Source: Perkinsus olseni
Taxonomy: Eukaryota; Perkinsozoa; Perkinsida
Assembly: GCA_013115125.1 (NCBI GenBank)
Contig: JABANN010000279.1
Span: 1 to 43,929, forward strand
DNA length: 43,929 nucleotides
Direction: 5' to 3'
Made by a program: the position numbers and the translations under genes. The notes under the pieces were generated by a model, which saw nothing but the letters and a program-made list of their open reading frames with translations, ran no database searches and had not been told where the DNA came from. Position 1 is the first letter of the stretch. Every line of letters starts with the position of its first letter. Below are positions 22,201 through 32,995 of the stretch, in pieces.

Positions 22201-24281
22201 AGCGGGAGGGATAGGCGGTACCGGTGGCAGCACTGGCGGCAGGTGGGTCTTGGCCTCCGTTCGATAAATGGATCTTTGAACTCAGCATAGATTCTGGAAG
22301 TGATTTTTCTTCGTAAATTCGGTTGCAGAATCGATTCTGCGTCCCAATTTTCACGAAATTCCCTTCGTCCGGACTCTTTCCGCAGTAAAGAGTCGTCATC
22401 CCAGGTACAGCGAGCGTGCGAGAGCTGCCCTCCGAGCTGCGATGACGCAGGAGGGGCCGACTCTAGTCCAGAGCTTCTGGCACAGCCTCATGGCCCAACG
22501 CGATCTCCTGGTCAGTCATACCGCTATCATCAATGGCTTCACCGAGAATAAGGGAGGCCTCAAGCTCTTGGGGTATCTATTGGACACCTCCCACACGCAG
22601 CTGCTCCAGCTCACTCAGTACCTGGTTTTGGTAGCCTCTACGGCCCACCCCTACTCAGAGCTCCTACCTGATGTTGACCAACTCTTCCGCCCTAAGGGAC
22701 ACAGGCTCATGGCCGACCAGTTGCCTCTGGCCTTCCATCTCTGCCGCCCAGGCCTCCCTCCCTACGGTGTCCTGCCATCCGATGACGAGAAGGACCGACA
22801 GATCACCGTGGCGAAGCTCAGCGAGGCGGTGAAACCGTTCTTACCCGGGCAGAGCGAGGAGGCACTGGACGGGCTGTCGCTCAACTTCTACCTCACCTTC
22901 TGGCGGCTGAGTCTTTACGACATCTACGTCCCCTGCGATAGCTACAAGAAGCAGATCGCCTCTATGGAAAGGGAAATGGTCGAGATGCAGGGGGCTGCTG
23001 ACGGAAGGGCCACCGCTGCCACTCCCAACCCGACCAAACAGACCATCAAGCGAGCCAAGAAGGAGATCCACCGTCTTCGAGAACATGTAGGCTTGCCCGA
23101 AGGTCTCGCTTATCGCAAGCCCGCTCCTGCAGATCGACAAGCTTCGTGTGGAGGAGACGCTGCAGCTCGAGAATCACCACAGGGTGCTCGAGAGATTGCG
23201 CAGGGAGTGTGGTGGCTGGTGGAAGCAGGAGGTTGGCAACGAGCAGGCCACAGTTGCCCTCGTGAAATGGATGCTTGCCCAGCGTGTGATGGTAGTAGGC
23301 CCTGCGTTCGAGCGCCACCGTTGTACTTACTCCTCCAGTTGTCCGTTCAAGACGCTCTCTTCTGTGCCCACTTCGTGAAGTTGCTAGTGACGCTGCATCC
23401 CCCGGGTTTCCAGCTCCTTGACTTCTACAATGTCGCCACGACGCTTCTCATGGTCCTGGTAAGTTTCTCGGCCTCCCATCGCTGTGGCGTCGTCGAGGGC
23501 AGTCCGCTGTCAGGTCCAATGCTGTACCGAATCTGAAGCTCGATGGTTCGGTGTCTTCCTGAGAGATATCATGCACTACGTGAAGGATCTGAGGTCGATC
23601 GGTGATAGCAGTAAATTCGCCGAGTACGTCGCGGGCAACTCTGCCTTCTACCGGCACTATCGCCCCTACGGAGAGAAGGACGCGGAGTACCTCAAGCTGT
23701 CAGAGTTGAAGAAGGGTCACGCCAAGTGGGAAGGGCGTGTGTGCAAGGCCCTAAAGCCCGGGCTCGAGAAGAGCGCGGATTGGTCCGAGAAGCGCAACGC
23801 TCTGACTGTCCTTATCAGTTGTCACGAGTATTGCCCAGTACATTACCGATCTGCCAGGGCCGTCATGCACCACCTGGAGGCTCTGTCTAAGGACCAGGGC
23901 CAGCCGCCTGATATCAAAACCATGGCTGGAGGTCTGCTGAGCAAGATGAAACAGAGGGAAGACTCACTACTGGACCGTCCACCACCGAAGCCTGCTCATG
24001 ACCACCCGAAGCCATCCGATGGCCAAAGCAAATCCGCCGAGGCGCATGGGAAGTCTACTGAAGCGCACAACAAGCCGTCCGACAGTCATGCAAGAACGAC
24101 GAGCTCGAGTCAGGGTCACGCGCTTAACGCGCTTTCATCTCCGAGTACTGGAGTGAAGAGATCAGCTACAGATAGTCCGAATAGCACGACGACATCCCCG
24201 GAAGGCAAGAAACTGAGAACTAATGACGAGAGAAGCGAGAGAAGTTCCGCTAGAGAGCGCGGTCGGCCGCCGCGAGAGTGA
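19217..24281 (+). CDS. THOC2: THO complex subunit 2 (THOC2/Tho2), 12 exons
   Basis: THOC2 is the scaffold of the THO/TREX complex that couples transcription to mRNA export and guards against R-loops in the nucleus. The exons are 19217-19328, 19378-19997, 20043-20331, 20438-20606, 20663-21783, 21832-21935, 21985-22062, 22115-22242, 22405-23086, 23133-23291, 23339-23458 and 23514-24281; the phase closes to 1449 residues (human about 1590). Matches to the family include FRECSEGYAAAIE, YRKHSHIDMRGLLKVIR, the FYLTFWRLSLYDIYVPCDSY core, DALFCAHFVKLL and CTESEARWFGVFLRDI. A disordered Lys/Ser/His-rich tail of about 110 residues ends RSSARERGRPPRE, like the charged tail of animal THOC2. The fourth exon's acceptor is the least certain. 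One intron (48 nt, 21784-21831) is in frame with no stop. Confidence 0.9.
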
Positions 24282-24390
24282 TGGCACTACCTGTTGTTCC
24301 TATTATGATTACGTTTGAATCGCGATGGTTGTGTTTTGTTCAGTCTCCTCCTCGACCTCGTCTCGTCCAAACCAGTTCCGTTTGCCTTTG

Positions 24391-26002
24391 ATGCGCTCCT
24401 TCTCTGACTACAACGACGGTTACTACTATGATGATGGCCCAGGGAGTCATCCCCACCGTCAGGCGAATTTCGGACAGCACGATGACCGTGTGGCTTATGG
24501 AGAGGGTGGAAGTGCGGAGTATGGGCGTAGTTATTATGATGAAGAGTATTCAGCATGGGATGGCAGCCGGTAAGTGGATGGAATTTAATGTGGAAAAATA
24601 GCAGCTCCTTGTTTCGATCAAGGGACCTTTGGGTTATGAGCCCAACACGCTATCCACTGCGCCAAGCTGCTGATGTATTGTTGTTTGGGCAACTAGGGTT
24701 TGTAGCTCGTTTGTGTCAACTATTGGACTGTTAAGACCGGGTTAGCTCCGCCATCCAAGAAGCGTTCCGTCACCCCTATTTACTTTTTTGCTCGCAGGTC
24801 GGTTCACCAGCGTGGATGGCATAGCAGCAGTGAGGAATTTCGGCGCCCTGGAGAAGATTCCGATAGCGATCTTTCCGACGGGCACGGCTTGCGGAAGCGT
24901 TGGAAGGACACAGATAACCCTGAATCTATGACAGTGGGGCAGATGGCGTCGCTCTATCTCATGCGCGAAGCCAAACGACGTTACGAGCCAATTGAAGTAA
25001 GGCAGTGACTTTCAATGGAAGCCTTCTATCCGTGGGTCGACTCCTCCCTTGTGCATGCATGTGCGCCTGCTTGACGAGATGCGCATACAAGCTCCTCATT
25101 GTGTGTGATTAGTGTCGTAGCTTTCTCAATGCCTCTATCTATCGGGATAAACCCCTGAGAGTTGAACAGCACCAGTCTCAGAGCCATTCCCATTGCTGCT
25201 TACTCTTTAGCCCTACACCCCGCTCGACTTTGATGTGCGAAAAACTCGGCGGCCTCGGAGCTGCAGTCGGAGTCCTTCTCCCTACATGCAGCGCCAAGTA
25301 AGCTGTCCAATAGGTAGTCCTCTCCGGGTCAAGCGATTCCCTCCGTCAGATCGACTCGATGTTTCGAGAGATTGACCGGACACTAGCTGAGAAGCGAGGG
25401 GAGACCAACTCCGACCATCGCAGCAGGTCCCGCTCACGAGAGCGTGAACCAGTCTCAGCAGAAGGGAAGGGTGAGTGGTTCAGCCTATTCTTTTCTGCGG
25501 CGAAGTTAACAGAACACTCGTGACTGGCTTTCAAACGCTCGAGCTGCGACGTCCTCGACTCACTTCTCACTCAGTAGGTAAAGGAGGTCATCATGAAGAC
25601 TCGATGAATTGCCCACGTGAGCTCGGACTCGGCCTCGAGGGAAAGCCCTTGCCAGGGTAAGGCCACCATTCACTGGAACTGAGGATGGTATGTCTCTTTC
25701 TCAGCACTATGGAGGAGGCACGCCTACTGCTCGCCTCAAGCACAGAGCCGGAGCAAACCCAGCCCCAGGCGGCTCGTCCCGATGACCCGTATGAATCAGT
25801 GAGTTCTCTCAGGCCGAGACTCATTCTCGAGTTTCTTCTTTCCCTGCAGTTTCGTCAGCGTACGGCGACATCCTGGACGACGTTTTTGGCGGCCAAGCGC
25901 TACGCTCGGCAGGAGCCGGGAGGAGAAGATCGCCTGAGGGGCCGCTGCAACCTGTGCGGTGACCCGGGTCACTACGCTCGGGATTGCCGGAGACGTTTAT
26001 AA
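24391..26002 (+). CDS. CCHC zinc-knuckle protein with Arg-Ser-type segments, 7 exons
   Basis: The exons are 24391-24569, 24798-24996, 25211-25297, 25350-25470, 25578-25656, 25705-25798 and 25850-26002, closing to 303 residues. The first 60 residues are rich in Tyr, Asp and Gly. A middle block holds MTVGQMASLYLMREAKRRYE, followed by short Arg/Ser runs (RSRSRERE) of the sort seen in splicing factors. The C-terminus is a single zinc knuckle, CNLCGDPGHYARDC, with C286, C289, H294 and C299. This suggests a nuclear RNA-binding or splicing-associated protein, but I cannot name an orthologue. An upstream in-frame Met at 24325 is possible, although the bases after it look like a splice acceptor. The first intron (228 nt) is the longest in the gene and carries a tRNA on the opposite strand. 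Confidence 0.65.
24594..24598 (-). terminator. RNA polymerase III terminator of tRNA-iMet
   Basis: On the minus strand five consecutive T residues follow the tRNA 3' end after a single A, which is the normal pol III stop. Confidence 0.8.
24600..24671 (-). tRNA. Initiator tRNA-Met (CAT), no intron
   Basis: Seventy-two nucleotides fold into a perfect cloverleaf: 7-bp acceptor stem (AGCAGCT with AGCTGCT), D arm, 5-bp anticodon stem closed by three G-C pairs (TTGGG with CCCAA) around CTCATAA, and a 5-bp T stem. Three features mark it as initiator rather than elongator: the first pair is A1-U72, three G-C pairs sit next to the anticodon loop, and the T loop is ATCGAAA, with A at positions 54 and 60 instead of the usual T54 and pyrimidine 60. 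No encoded CCA follows. The gene lies antisense within the first intron of the zinc-knuckle gene, so the two transcription units, pol III and pol II, run head-on. Confidence 0.95.
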
Positions 26003-26097
26003 CCACAAGAAGCGTGTTGTGCTGCATCAATCCAGGGGGACCAGCTTCCGGTCAGCGAGGGCCTCCCTTAGATTGTTGAACTCCAGTCTTGATCCCA

Positions 26098-28097
26098 ATG
26101 TCTAACTCGAACGCTGACTCTCTCACTGAGTGCGCCATGGCCACTCGTCGGGCAGGCCGACGTCTTGCTTCGACAAGCATAGTAAGCCCGTTGGTTACAC
26201 TGCTTCATACGGTCCTATTCGCTAATCTTCGATTACTCACCGCCAACACGGTTAAGAGTCCTCCTTGAGCATCGTATTTTTCGCTCAGGGCGAGCGTAAT
26301 GCGATGCTGGCGGCGATTCGTTCCAATCTACTCGCCAAAAAGGAGGAGCTTTTGGCCGCGAATCGTACGGACATGGAAGCCGCCCAGAAGGACGTCGGTA
26401 TGCCCTTCCGCAATGTACTTTATCTTAATAGAAGTTGAGTTCTTCAGCCGCTGGCAAGCTGTCCCCGACGCTGTACAAAAGGCTCGACCTTTCCGGCTCG
26501 AAGTGGAACAGCCTCATAGCCGGTCTCGAGACTGTTATGTCCCTCAAGGACCCGCTGGGTGAGTCGATCGCTCTCCTGCGGCCAAGAGAACGTACCATTG
26601 TCAGGCAAGGTCACCTACAGCCATGAGATGACCGAGGACGGTCTTCGCCTCTACCGTCTCACTTGCCCAATTGGTGTGGTGCTGGTCATTTTCGAAGCGA
26701 GGCCCGAAGCTGCTGTGAGTGACTCGCTTAAACCGCTGATCGGACTGCCGCCGAACAGGTTCAAATTGCTTCCCTCTGCATCAAGAGTGGCAACGCGCTG
26801 CTCCTGAAGGGCGGCTCCGAGGCTAAGAACTCCAATGCAGCAATTGTCGAAGCTATTCGTGAGGCCATTGAGCCCTTCGGCATGGCCGACGCGGTAGCGC
26901 GGTGCTGGCTCACGAGATACCATTGGTATGGTAGGAGATCAGGTTCAATCCATAGGCAGTCGGAGTGCTGTGGATGAGCTCCTCAGAATGGACGAGTATA
27001 TCGACGTTGTGGTTCCCAGAGGCTCCAACAGTCTTGTCAAGTAGCGATTGCTCGTGGTTTTATACTATTCTGAAGCTGGTGGCTACTGCAGGTACATCAA
27101 GAGCCACACCTCCATTCCAGTGCTGGGCCATGCTGATGGTAGAGGGTCCCTCTCGATCATCAGGAATAGCAGCCCTCCGTTAGGTATATGCCATACTTAC
27201 ATCCACTCTAAGGCCGACCCCGATATGGCCATCAAGGTCACCGTGGACGCCAAGACGCAGTATCCTGCTGTCTGTAACGCCACTGAGACGGTAAGTCCAG
27301 CTGAAGTCAGGCAGGCCTCAGCTGTTCCACTGGTAGATCCTTGTCGACCAAGCCATTGCCGATAGCTTCATTCCCCGTCTATTTAGTAGTCTTCGGGAGA
27401 AGGGGGTGGTAAGTTGATCATCCGGGAGCACAGTCATGAAAGATTTCAACGTTACAGACCGTGCATGGCGATTCGACCGTCCTGAAGATCCTGGGCGGTG
27501 CGAGAGAGGGCCTCGTCGAAGCCCGTGGCAATGACTTCGACACGGAGTGGTGCTCTCTGGTATACAGAAAACATCGCTGCTTTGGGGATTCCATACCCCG
27601 TCCGCTGCCTCAGGAGTGTAGCATGCACGTCGTGCCGAGCCTCGATGCTGCTGTGGACCACATCAACGTCCACGGGTCTCACCACACAGATTGTAGGGGG
27701 ACATGTATGAAGCCATTGAACGCCACGAGTGGCTGTGCAGGTATCATAACCGGCGATCCGGAGGCGGCAGACGAGTTTATGAGGAAGGTGGACTCAGCTG
27801 GGGTCTACTGGAATGCTTCCACTAGGTTTGCCGACGGGTTCCGTTATGGATTCGGTGCGGAAGTCGGCGTTAGTAAGTGGCGTCCGCTGTCTCTTTGCTC
27901 ATCTCCTTGAAGGTACGAACCGCATCCACGCTCGAGGCCCTATGGGGCTAGAGGGTCTGACCATCTGCAAGTACCGACTCTACGGCAATGGTCATACCGT
28001 GACGGATTATGGCGACAAGCTGCTGCCTCCATCAGAGGAGCCTCTCCCGGGCAAGGACGAGACTGAGCTGAGGGAAATGTATCATCAGCACAACTGA
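26098..28097 (+). CDS. proA: Gamma-glutamyl phosphate reductase (glutamate-5-semialdehyde dehydrogenase), 13 exons
   Basis: This enzyme makes glutamate-5-semialdehyde from gamma-glutamyl phosphate with NADPH, the second step of proline synthesis. The exons are 26098-26181, 26289-26397, 26448-26558, 26605-26714, 26759-26893, 26943-27040, 27092-27138, 27184-27290, 27337-27408, 27458-27559, 27614-27692, 27741-27872 and 27913-28097, closing to 456 residues. Hallmarks are [47 protein letters not shown], the active-site Cys in [36 protein letters not shown] and [16 protein letters not shown]. It stands alone; there is no glutamate-5-kinase domain, unlike plant and animal P5CS fusions. No targeting peptide is obvious, so it is probably cytosolic. 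Intron 10 (54 nt) has no stop and is in frame. Confidence 0.93.
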
Positions 28098-28211
28098 GTG
28101 GTGATTCTCTCGGTGTTATTATCTTACTGTTTCTGTCACAACGTCGCTGTGATTGCGCAGTTGTTAGTGGGGGGCTGTGGTACGGTTGGCTGAGCAGCTT
28201 CGCTTCACGAA

Positions 28212-29846
28212 ATGCTGCGATTACCTCACCCACGCCTGAGCACCCTCGTCCGAACTATCCCGACCTCGGTTGCCTTCATCAGCTCAGTCGAGAAGGCGAG
28301 GGAGGTTGCCTCGGCCCTGGGGAAGGAGGAAGTTATCGGTGTGGACTGCGAGGGCGTCATGCTCGGCAGATTCGGTCAGCTGTGTACCATACAGATCGCA
28401 ACCGAGCGCGGCGATACGTAAGTCAGTAGGTTGAGAGTGGCAGCACGCGGGTTTGCAGATTCATGTTCGATGCCTGCCGCGACGGTGTTGCCCAAGCGCT
28501 GGCTCCCCTTCTGTCGGACTCATCGGTGCTCAAGGTCTTCCATGACTGCCGAGAGGACTCCAGTGCCCTCTATCACCAGCATGGGATAACTTTAGAATGT
28601 GTATTCGACACGCAGGCCACTATGCTTGTGGGGGACCGGACAGACCATCAGACCAGCTACTGGGAGCTGGTTCGCCAACTTCTCGTCGACGCCGAGGAGG
28701 TACGTCGCTCTCCCTCATTGGCTGCTGTTCTACACGGCGGTTGGGGGTGCATTAGACGCGCTTTGACCATTCTGCAGTCACAGCTGCCGGAGTATGATGA
28801 TCATACTATGATCTCACCGTCTTCGACCGCTCAGGAACCATCCGATGGGACCCTCGGAGATGACCCGAAGTTCAAGGCACTCATGTCGGAGGACCCCGAA
28901 CTTTGGCGACGGCGGCCGCTGCCGCAAGACATTGTCAAGTGAGGAAGCATCTCCATAACCGCTCGGTTGCTGATGGCTGGATGAGGTCAGTTACGCTCTC
29001 TCTGGTTGCCTTCACCTCATACCGCTGTATCATGCCATCCAAGCCAAATACTTGACCTCAGCGCAAGCCATGACCGATGCCATCGGATACTCTGATCATT
29101 GGGTGGGTTAGACGCTAGCTTGCCTGTGACCCTTGACTTCGCTTGGCAGGTTTCCTACCGGCACTTGAACCCTCAGCTCAAGTCGGCTGCCGACGTTATA
29201 AAGCCTCCTGAGGAGGGGGTGAATCGTCAATCGTACGGCAGGAAGCTGCAAGCTATGCTCGCGTCCCGGACCCCCACAGGTAAGTCCCTGTCAGTCCTTT
29301 CAGTCTTCTCGATCGTCGGTTTGGTTACCGTATGACTATCACGGAATCGTCGGCTGCCGCGATGCAGGTGAACTATTCTGGAAGCTGAACGCCGCCCCTC
29401 GAGTCGGGTTCACAACAAACCCGCGCCCTCTACAACGCTTCCGCGAGATGGCGATCGGAGATATCGTGGATGTGTGTGTTTCGAAGGTCAGCTGGAATGG
29501 CAAGTGAGCATTCGATGAGCCCGAGACGCTCTCACGCCCAGGAGGTTTTCTGGTACAGGTTCTTGTATCTGGATCGGTACGACCATGACTACAGCTATTA
29601 CGATCGGAGTTTGCGGCCCCGCAACGACAAGGTTGGGACTGCTTCCCAGGAGTAACGGTTGGGAATGCGCTAAGTCGCGAAGGAGGTGGTTACGTTAGCG
29701 GCAGATACACTCACCAATCCCCGGCGTATTTTCAAGAGTCAGCAGACACGGACCCTCTCCTGCGAGTGTGCTTGCCTGGTGATGGCGACTACGACTCTGA
29801 TGGTGAGGATGTCGATCATGAACCACGTTGTTTCACACGTTTCTGA
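28212..29846 (+). CDS. 3'-5' exonuclease-domain protein (DEDD fold, EXD1-like), 8 exons
   Basis: The exons are 28212-28417, 28459-28699, 28778-28938, 28991-29102, 29150-29279, 29368-29503, 29559-29651 and 29705-29846, closing to 406 residues. Exo motif I is IGVDCEG (Asp 45, Glu 47) and exo II is KVFHDCREDSSALYHQ (Asp 98, Asp 102). The third motif should read Tyr-Ala-x-x-Asp; the spliced sequence gives NYALSGCLHLIPLY, with Gly where the last acidic residue belongs, so activity is doubtful. EXD1-type relatives in animals are also inactive RNA-binding partners. The C-terminal part, with GDIVDVCVSKVSWNGKFLYL, looks like a small beta-barrel of the S1 or OB kind, followed by an acidic tail. If the last intron is kept, translation ends at 29655 instead. 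Motif III depends on one inferred splice. Confidence 0.75.
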
Positions 29847-30262
29847 CCAAAGACGCTCGCTTGGTGTGAATGATAATGTGGTCGTTCGAATTGGATGGCA
29901 CTTGCCTTCACAAAATCACAACACAAGCGATGCAAGACAAAGAAGAATAGTTATCATAGAAAATGTTCCGTGTGGTATCCGGGGATATCGGTGGCGTCCT
30001 ACTACGACAATAACTGATCATGACCTACATTGTTAGCATTACACTCGGACGGGGGGCAGTGTCCCAACTCACCATGCATGCTCCATAGAAAGTCGCTTCG
30101 ATAAATTGATGACTCGCGTTCGAGACAGGCCAATAACCCGAGCACTCGTTCGATGAGTACAGCTGCAGAGTTGAAGTTCGACACCCGCTGACGCCGCAGC
30201 TCAGACCTGATCCAGATACGGCGCATTAAGCGATTCGTCATCCACTCATTGAATCACCTTAA
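29847..30262. other. Convergent intergenic region
   Basis: About 415 nt lie between the plus block and the following minus block. I see no coding frame with family signal, no tRNA and no repeat. Confidence 0.5.
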
Positions 30263-31234
30263 TTAGTAGTCAAGACATACAACACACTCCTCCCCCTTTG
30301 GTTCCAAATGCATCATCACCAGCGATGCACAAGGGCTCAAGCTGAGAGCTCCCGACCAGCCGTCAAGCCGAATTCTCGACAACTGTTCCGTTCTCAAATC
30401 TCCTTCAGTGAAAAGTCGAAGTAGAGTGAGTTCCTGGCACTTCCTACGATCTGGACTGGGGGCAAAGTCTGCCAGCAGAGCTACATCCGGTGTGATCAAA
30501 TGCACTTCGACATAGCGGGAGTAGACCAGTGGCCACGTTGGTAGTTGGATCCAGGAAAAGCCCTCGTCCAAGATATTGATCTCTGTTACATGAAAAGTAT
30601 CCGGCCCTGCAATCTCATTCCCGTCCTCGTCCACAGGAGTTTCCGCGAGGGGAGACCGATTTTGGGTGATGGCTGCAATCCTCAGCTTGCCGTCTGGTTT
30701 CCGAATAATACTGAAGTCGACGGCGATTCCATTCAATTTAGCAAATTCTCGAACCTTGAGGTCGACCCGAGTCAACCTGTTGAACTCAGTAACCTTCTCA
30801 TCATAATTGGCTAACCCCACATAGAAGCAGTCCTCGAACAGAACCAACTTATCCACAACGCTTGTATCAACATCTTCATGGCCACCGATCCCTCGCTCAG
30901 AGAGGCAGGCACCCAGCAGTCCTTCTGAATCATCGTCATCATCATAAAGTAGCAAATGACCGCATCCAGACATGTCACAAACGTCGAGCTGATAGTGCAA
31001 TTTTGTGAGCGGGTCGGCGATGGCAGATTTGTGGTTGAGCGCGTTCTTTCGCCACCATTCATCATCGGGCCGTTTCGGCTTCGGAGGGGCCTTTAAGGAC
31101 AGCCCAACCGGGTCCCGGCGCCCAATGTACTGGCATATCATATAGGTTATATCGAGGACACCCTTCCAATCGGGAGGGATTGAGTTGTCCACCGCGGCAA
31201 GGTCGACCGCGAGGTTCGATAATCCGCGGGGCAT
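30263..31234 (-). CDS. Orphan protein, tandem paralogue 1, intronless
   Basis: One exon encodes 323 residues, taking the Met of MPRGLSNLAVDLAAVD as start because its neighbour at 31563-32501 begins in the same way (MPRGVANLLIDLEALD). The two share further blocks: YIGRRDPV with FLGRREPV, the spacing of the DEWWRKNAL and DAWWADHAF segments, DPLTKLHYQL with SPLTKRVHEL, and FSIIRKPDGKLRIAAIT with FDILRKDDGSFRALISV. Residues near 100 hold five Asp in a row. The periodic beta-strand-like pattern (LVLFEDCFYVGL, then DVALLADFAPSPD) suggests a beta-propeller-like fold, but I cannot name a family. No signal peptide or membrane helix is seen. The open frame continues upstream of this Met without another ATG. 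Confidence 0.6.
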   Translation of the reverse strand: MPRGLSNLAVDLAAVDNSIPPDWKGVLDITYMICQYIGRRDPVGLSLKAPPKPKRPDDEWWRKNALNHKSAIADPLTKLHYQLDVCDMSGCGHLLLYDDDDDSEGLLGACLSERGIGGHEDVDTSVVDKLVLFEDCFYVGLANYDEKVTEFNRLTRVDLKVREFAKLNGIAVDFSIIRKPDGKLRIAAITQNRSPLAETPVDEDGNEIAGPDTFHVTEINILDEGFSWIQLPTWPLVYSRYVEVHLITPDVALLADFAPSPDRRKCQELTLLRLFTEGDLRTEQLSRIRLDGWSGALSLSPCASLVMMHLEPKGEECVVCLDY

Positions 31235-31562
31235 GCCGGAGCAATGCGGAACTGCGATCCTGCTGACCGACTGAGTCGAATCATTCGAGCATTTCACGAG
31301 TTTAGCCGACTCGAGGCCAGCCCTCGCCGTACCCCCATCAAGAGCGCTCAACTAAAACAGCACTGAACTGGGAGGAAAAGGACACAAAAAGAACACTTCT
31401 GTTACGAGTAAAAAAATCGGATAAATGTACATCTATCGAAGCAGCACATCGACCGCCAACCTGTAGGAGCGTGAAAAATATAATAACCCTTCTAAAGTTG
31501 GTGAGTGAAAAGAATGGATTTTTGGCAGTGTGGGTGATATCATATGATTCACAGCAAGCCTT
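31235..31562. other. Spacer between tandem paralogues
   Basis: The right part (about 31360-31560) is A/T-rich and is the only spacer between the two minus-strand paralogues. The left part continues the open frame of paralogue 1 but has no start codon. I see no other signal. Confidence 0.5.
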
Positions 31563-32501
31563 TCACCGATATAACACTCTGACGCGGCTACCCTTAGACC
31601 CCAGCACAAACCTTCCTGAAGGGCTCATCTCGTAGCACTCGAAAGGGTAGGGTGTAGGCCACCTTAGCACAGGAGTTCTCTTGATGACGCCAGCACCAAT
31701 GTAAAGCAGAGAAAGCTCACGTTGCCAGCCCATAGAGGACTCAGGGCAAGGAATTGACTCGGAGAGCAAAAGTCGGTCAGCAGTGATGAACCTCGGCTTG
31801 CTGCGACCCCATTGAGGATCTACAGGGAGAGTCCGTCTTGATACCACTCCGTCACCATCGAAGTCCAAAATGTGCATACAGTATGTCAAATTATCCCCCG
31901 GCCGACCATCTGAACTGTCAAAATGCACAACGGAGATCAACGCCCTGAAACTTCCGTCGTCTTTCCGGAGGATATCAAAGTGGTAGCCTGCTTGGCCAGT
32001 GACGCAGAGCACACGAGGCCGCTCCTCACCGCAATCCAGTACGAGAACGGCCGTGTATTGGCGATCTGATCGCCGCACCGCCGCGACAAAGGTGGACTGC
32101 CCGATCACAACCACGTTGTCGAGGAAACCTTCAGCAGGCAAAAGATCTCCCGTTCCCAAATGACGGGATAGGGGAATCACTCGAGTCGGAGATCCATGAG
32201 CTTCATCGTGCACGAGAAGCTCGCGGCGGCCCACTGGTAGCTCATGCACTCGTTTAGTCAGCGGCGACGCAGCCGTGCAGGAACCGCCTCCCCAGTACTT
32301 GAAGGCGTGGTCGGCCCACCAAGCGTCCTCGGGGCACCTCCATACCCGTGGCGCTTCAGACAGCCGTAAAATGACAGGCTCTCTTCGTCCCAAAAACTCG
32401 TAGATGTGATACTTCAGGTCCGTTACAGCCCAGTCACTTGATGAGCACGTCCGATCGAGGGCTTCGAGGTCGATGAGGAGATTGGCGACGCCTCGGGGCA
32501 T
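31563..32501 (-). CDS. Orphan protein, tandem paralogue 2, intronless
   Basis: One exon encodes 312 residues. It is clearly homologous to the gene downstream of it on the same strand, most strongly over the first 60 residues and over the FDILRKDDGSFRALIS block; elsewhere the two have drifted far apart, so the duplication is not recent. The C-terminus (MSPSGRFVLGSKGSRVRVLY) has the flavour of a WD/beta-propeller strand. Like its partner it has no intron, in a window where most genes have several; retroposition or an origin in an intron-poor family are both possible. Function unknown. Confidence 0.6.
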   Translation of the reverse strand: MPRGVANLLIDLEALDRTCSSSDWAVTDLKYHIYEFLGRREPVILRLSEAPRVWRCPEDAWWADHAFKYWGGGSCTAASPLTKRVHELPVGRRELLVHDEAHGSPTRVIPLSRHLGTGDLLPAEGFLDNVVVIGQSTFVAAVRRSDRQYTAVLVLDCGEERPRVLCVTGQAGYHFDILRKDDGSFRALISVVHFDSSDGRPGDNLTYCMHILDFDGDGVVSRRTLPVDPQWGRSKPRFITADRLLLSESIPCPESSMGWQRELSLLYIGAGVIKRTPVLRWPTPYPFECYEMSPSGRFVLGSKGSRVRVLYR

Positions 32502-32995
32502 TGCAATTAAAGGTTAAACTGGAGGTCGCGATGAATGTCACCAATTGGCAGGCATCCGTAGAACCCAGGCTTCAGGTCAGCCATTATGAAGCGAACATTT
32601 AGTGGAAAATTGAGGACCTTCGAGCACTACGCTGCCAAGACCATGCACATGGCCTCGCCACACGACGCCAGGAGCTCTACGACCAGGTGGGGCGCAGCAG
32701 GACCGGTCATTTCTGCCGAAGCATAACTCGGCTTCACTGCATTGGATCATCACAAAAGGCAAGCATGCTCATGCCACGATCACACCGCTGCGCCCCAACT
32801 CAAACATAAAAATAGGATACGATCGCTTAGTAAGAGATGTTGAACAATCGTCCCTAAGCCTGACAAAAGTGCCCACCTTCAAGCTCCATGTGGCCACGCT
32901 AGCGTAGGATATAATTCAACAGGGGATCTTCGAAAGTCCAACACAATGATGACCATAAGCACATTGAAACCAAAGTTATAGTCGAGGAAGCAACA
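32502..32995. other. Intergenic region
   Basis: About 490 nt form the upstream region of paralogue 2 and the 3' flank of the beta-propeller gene. A 61-codon minus-strand frame (32577-32762) has no family signal. I see nothing else. Confidence 0.5.
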
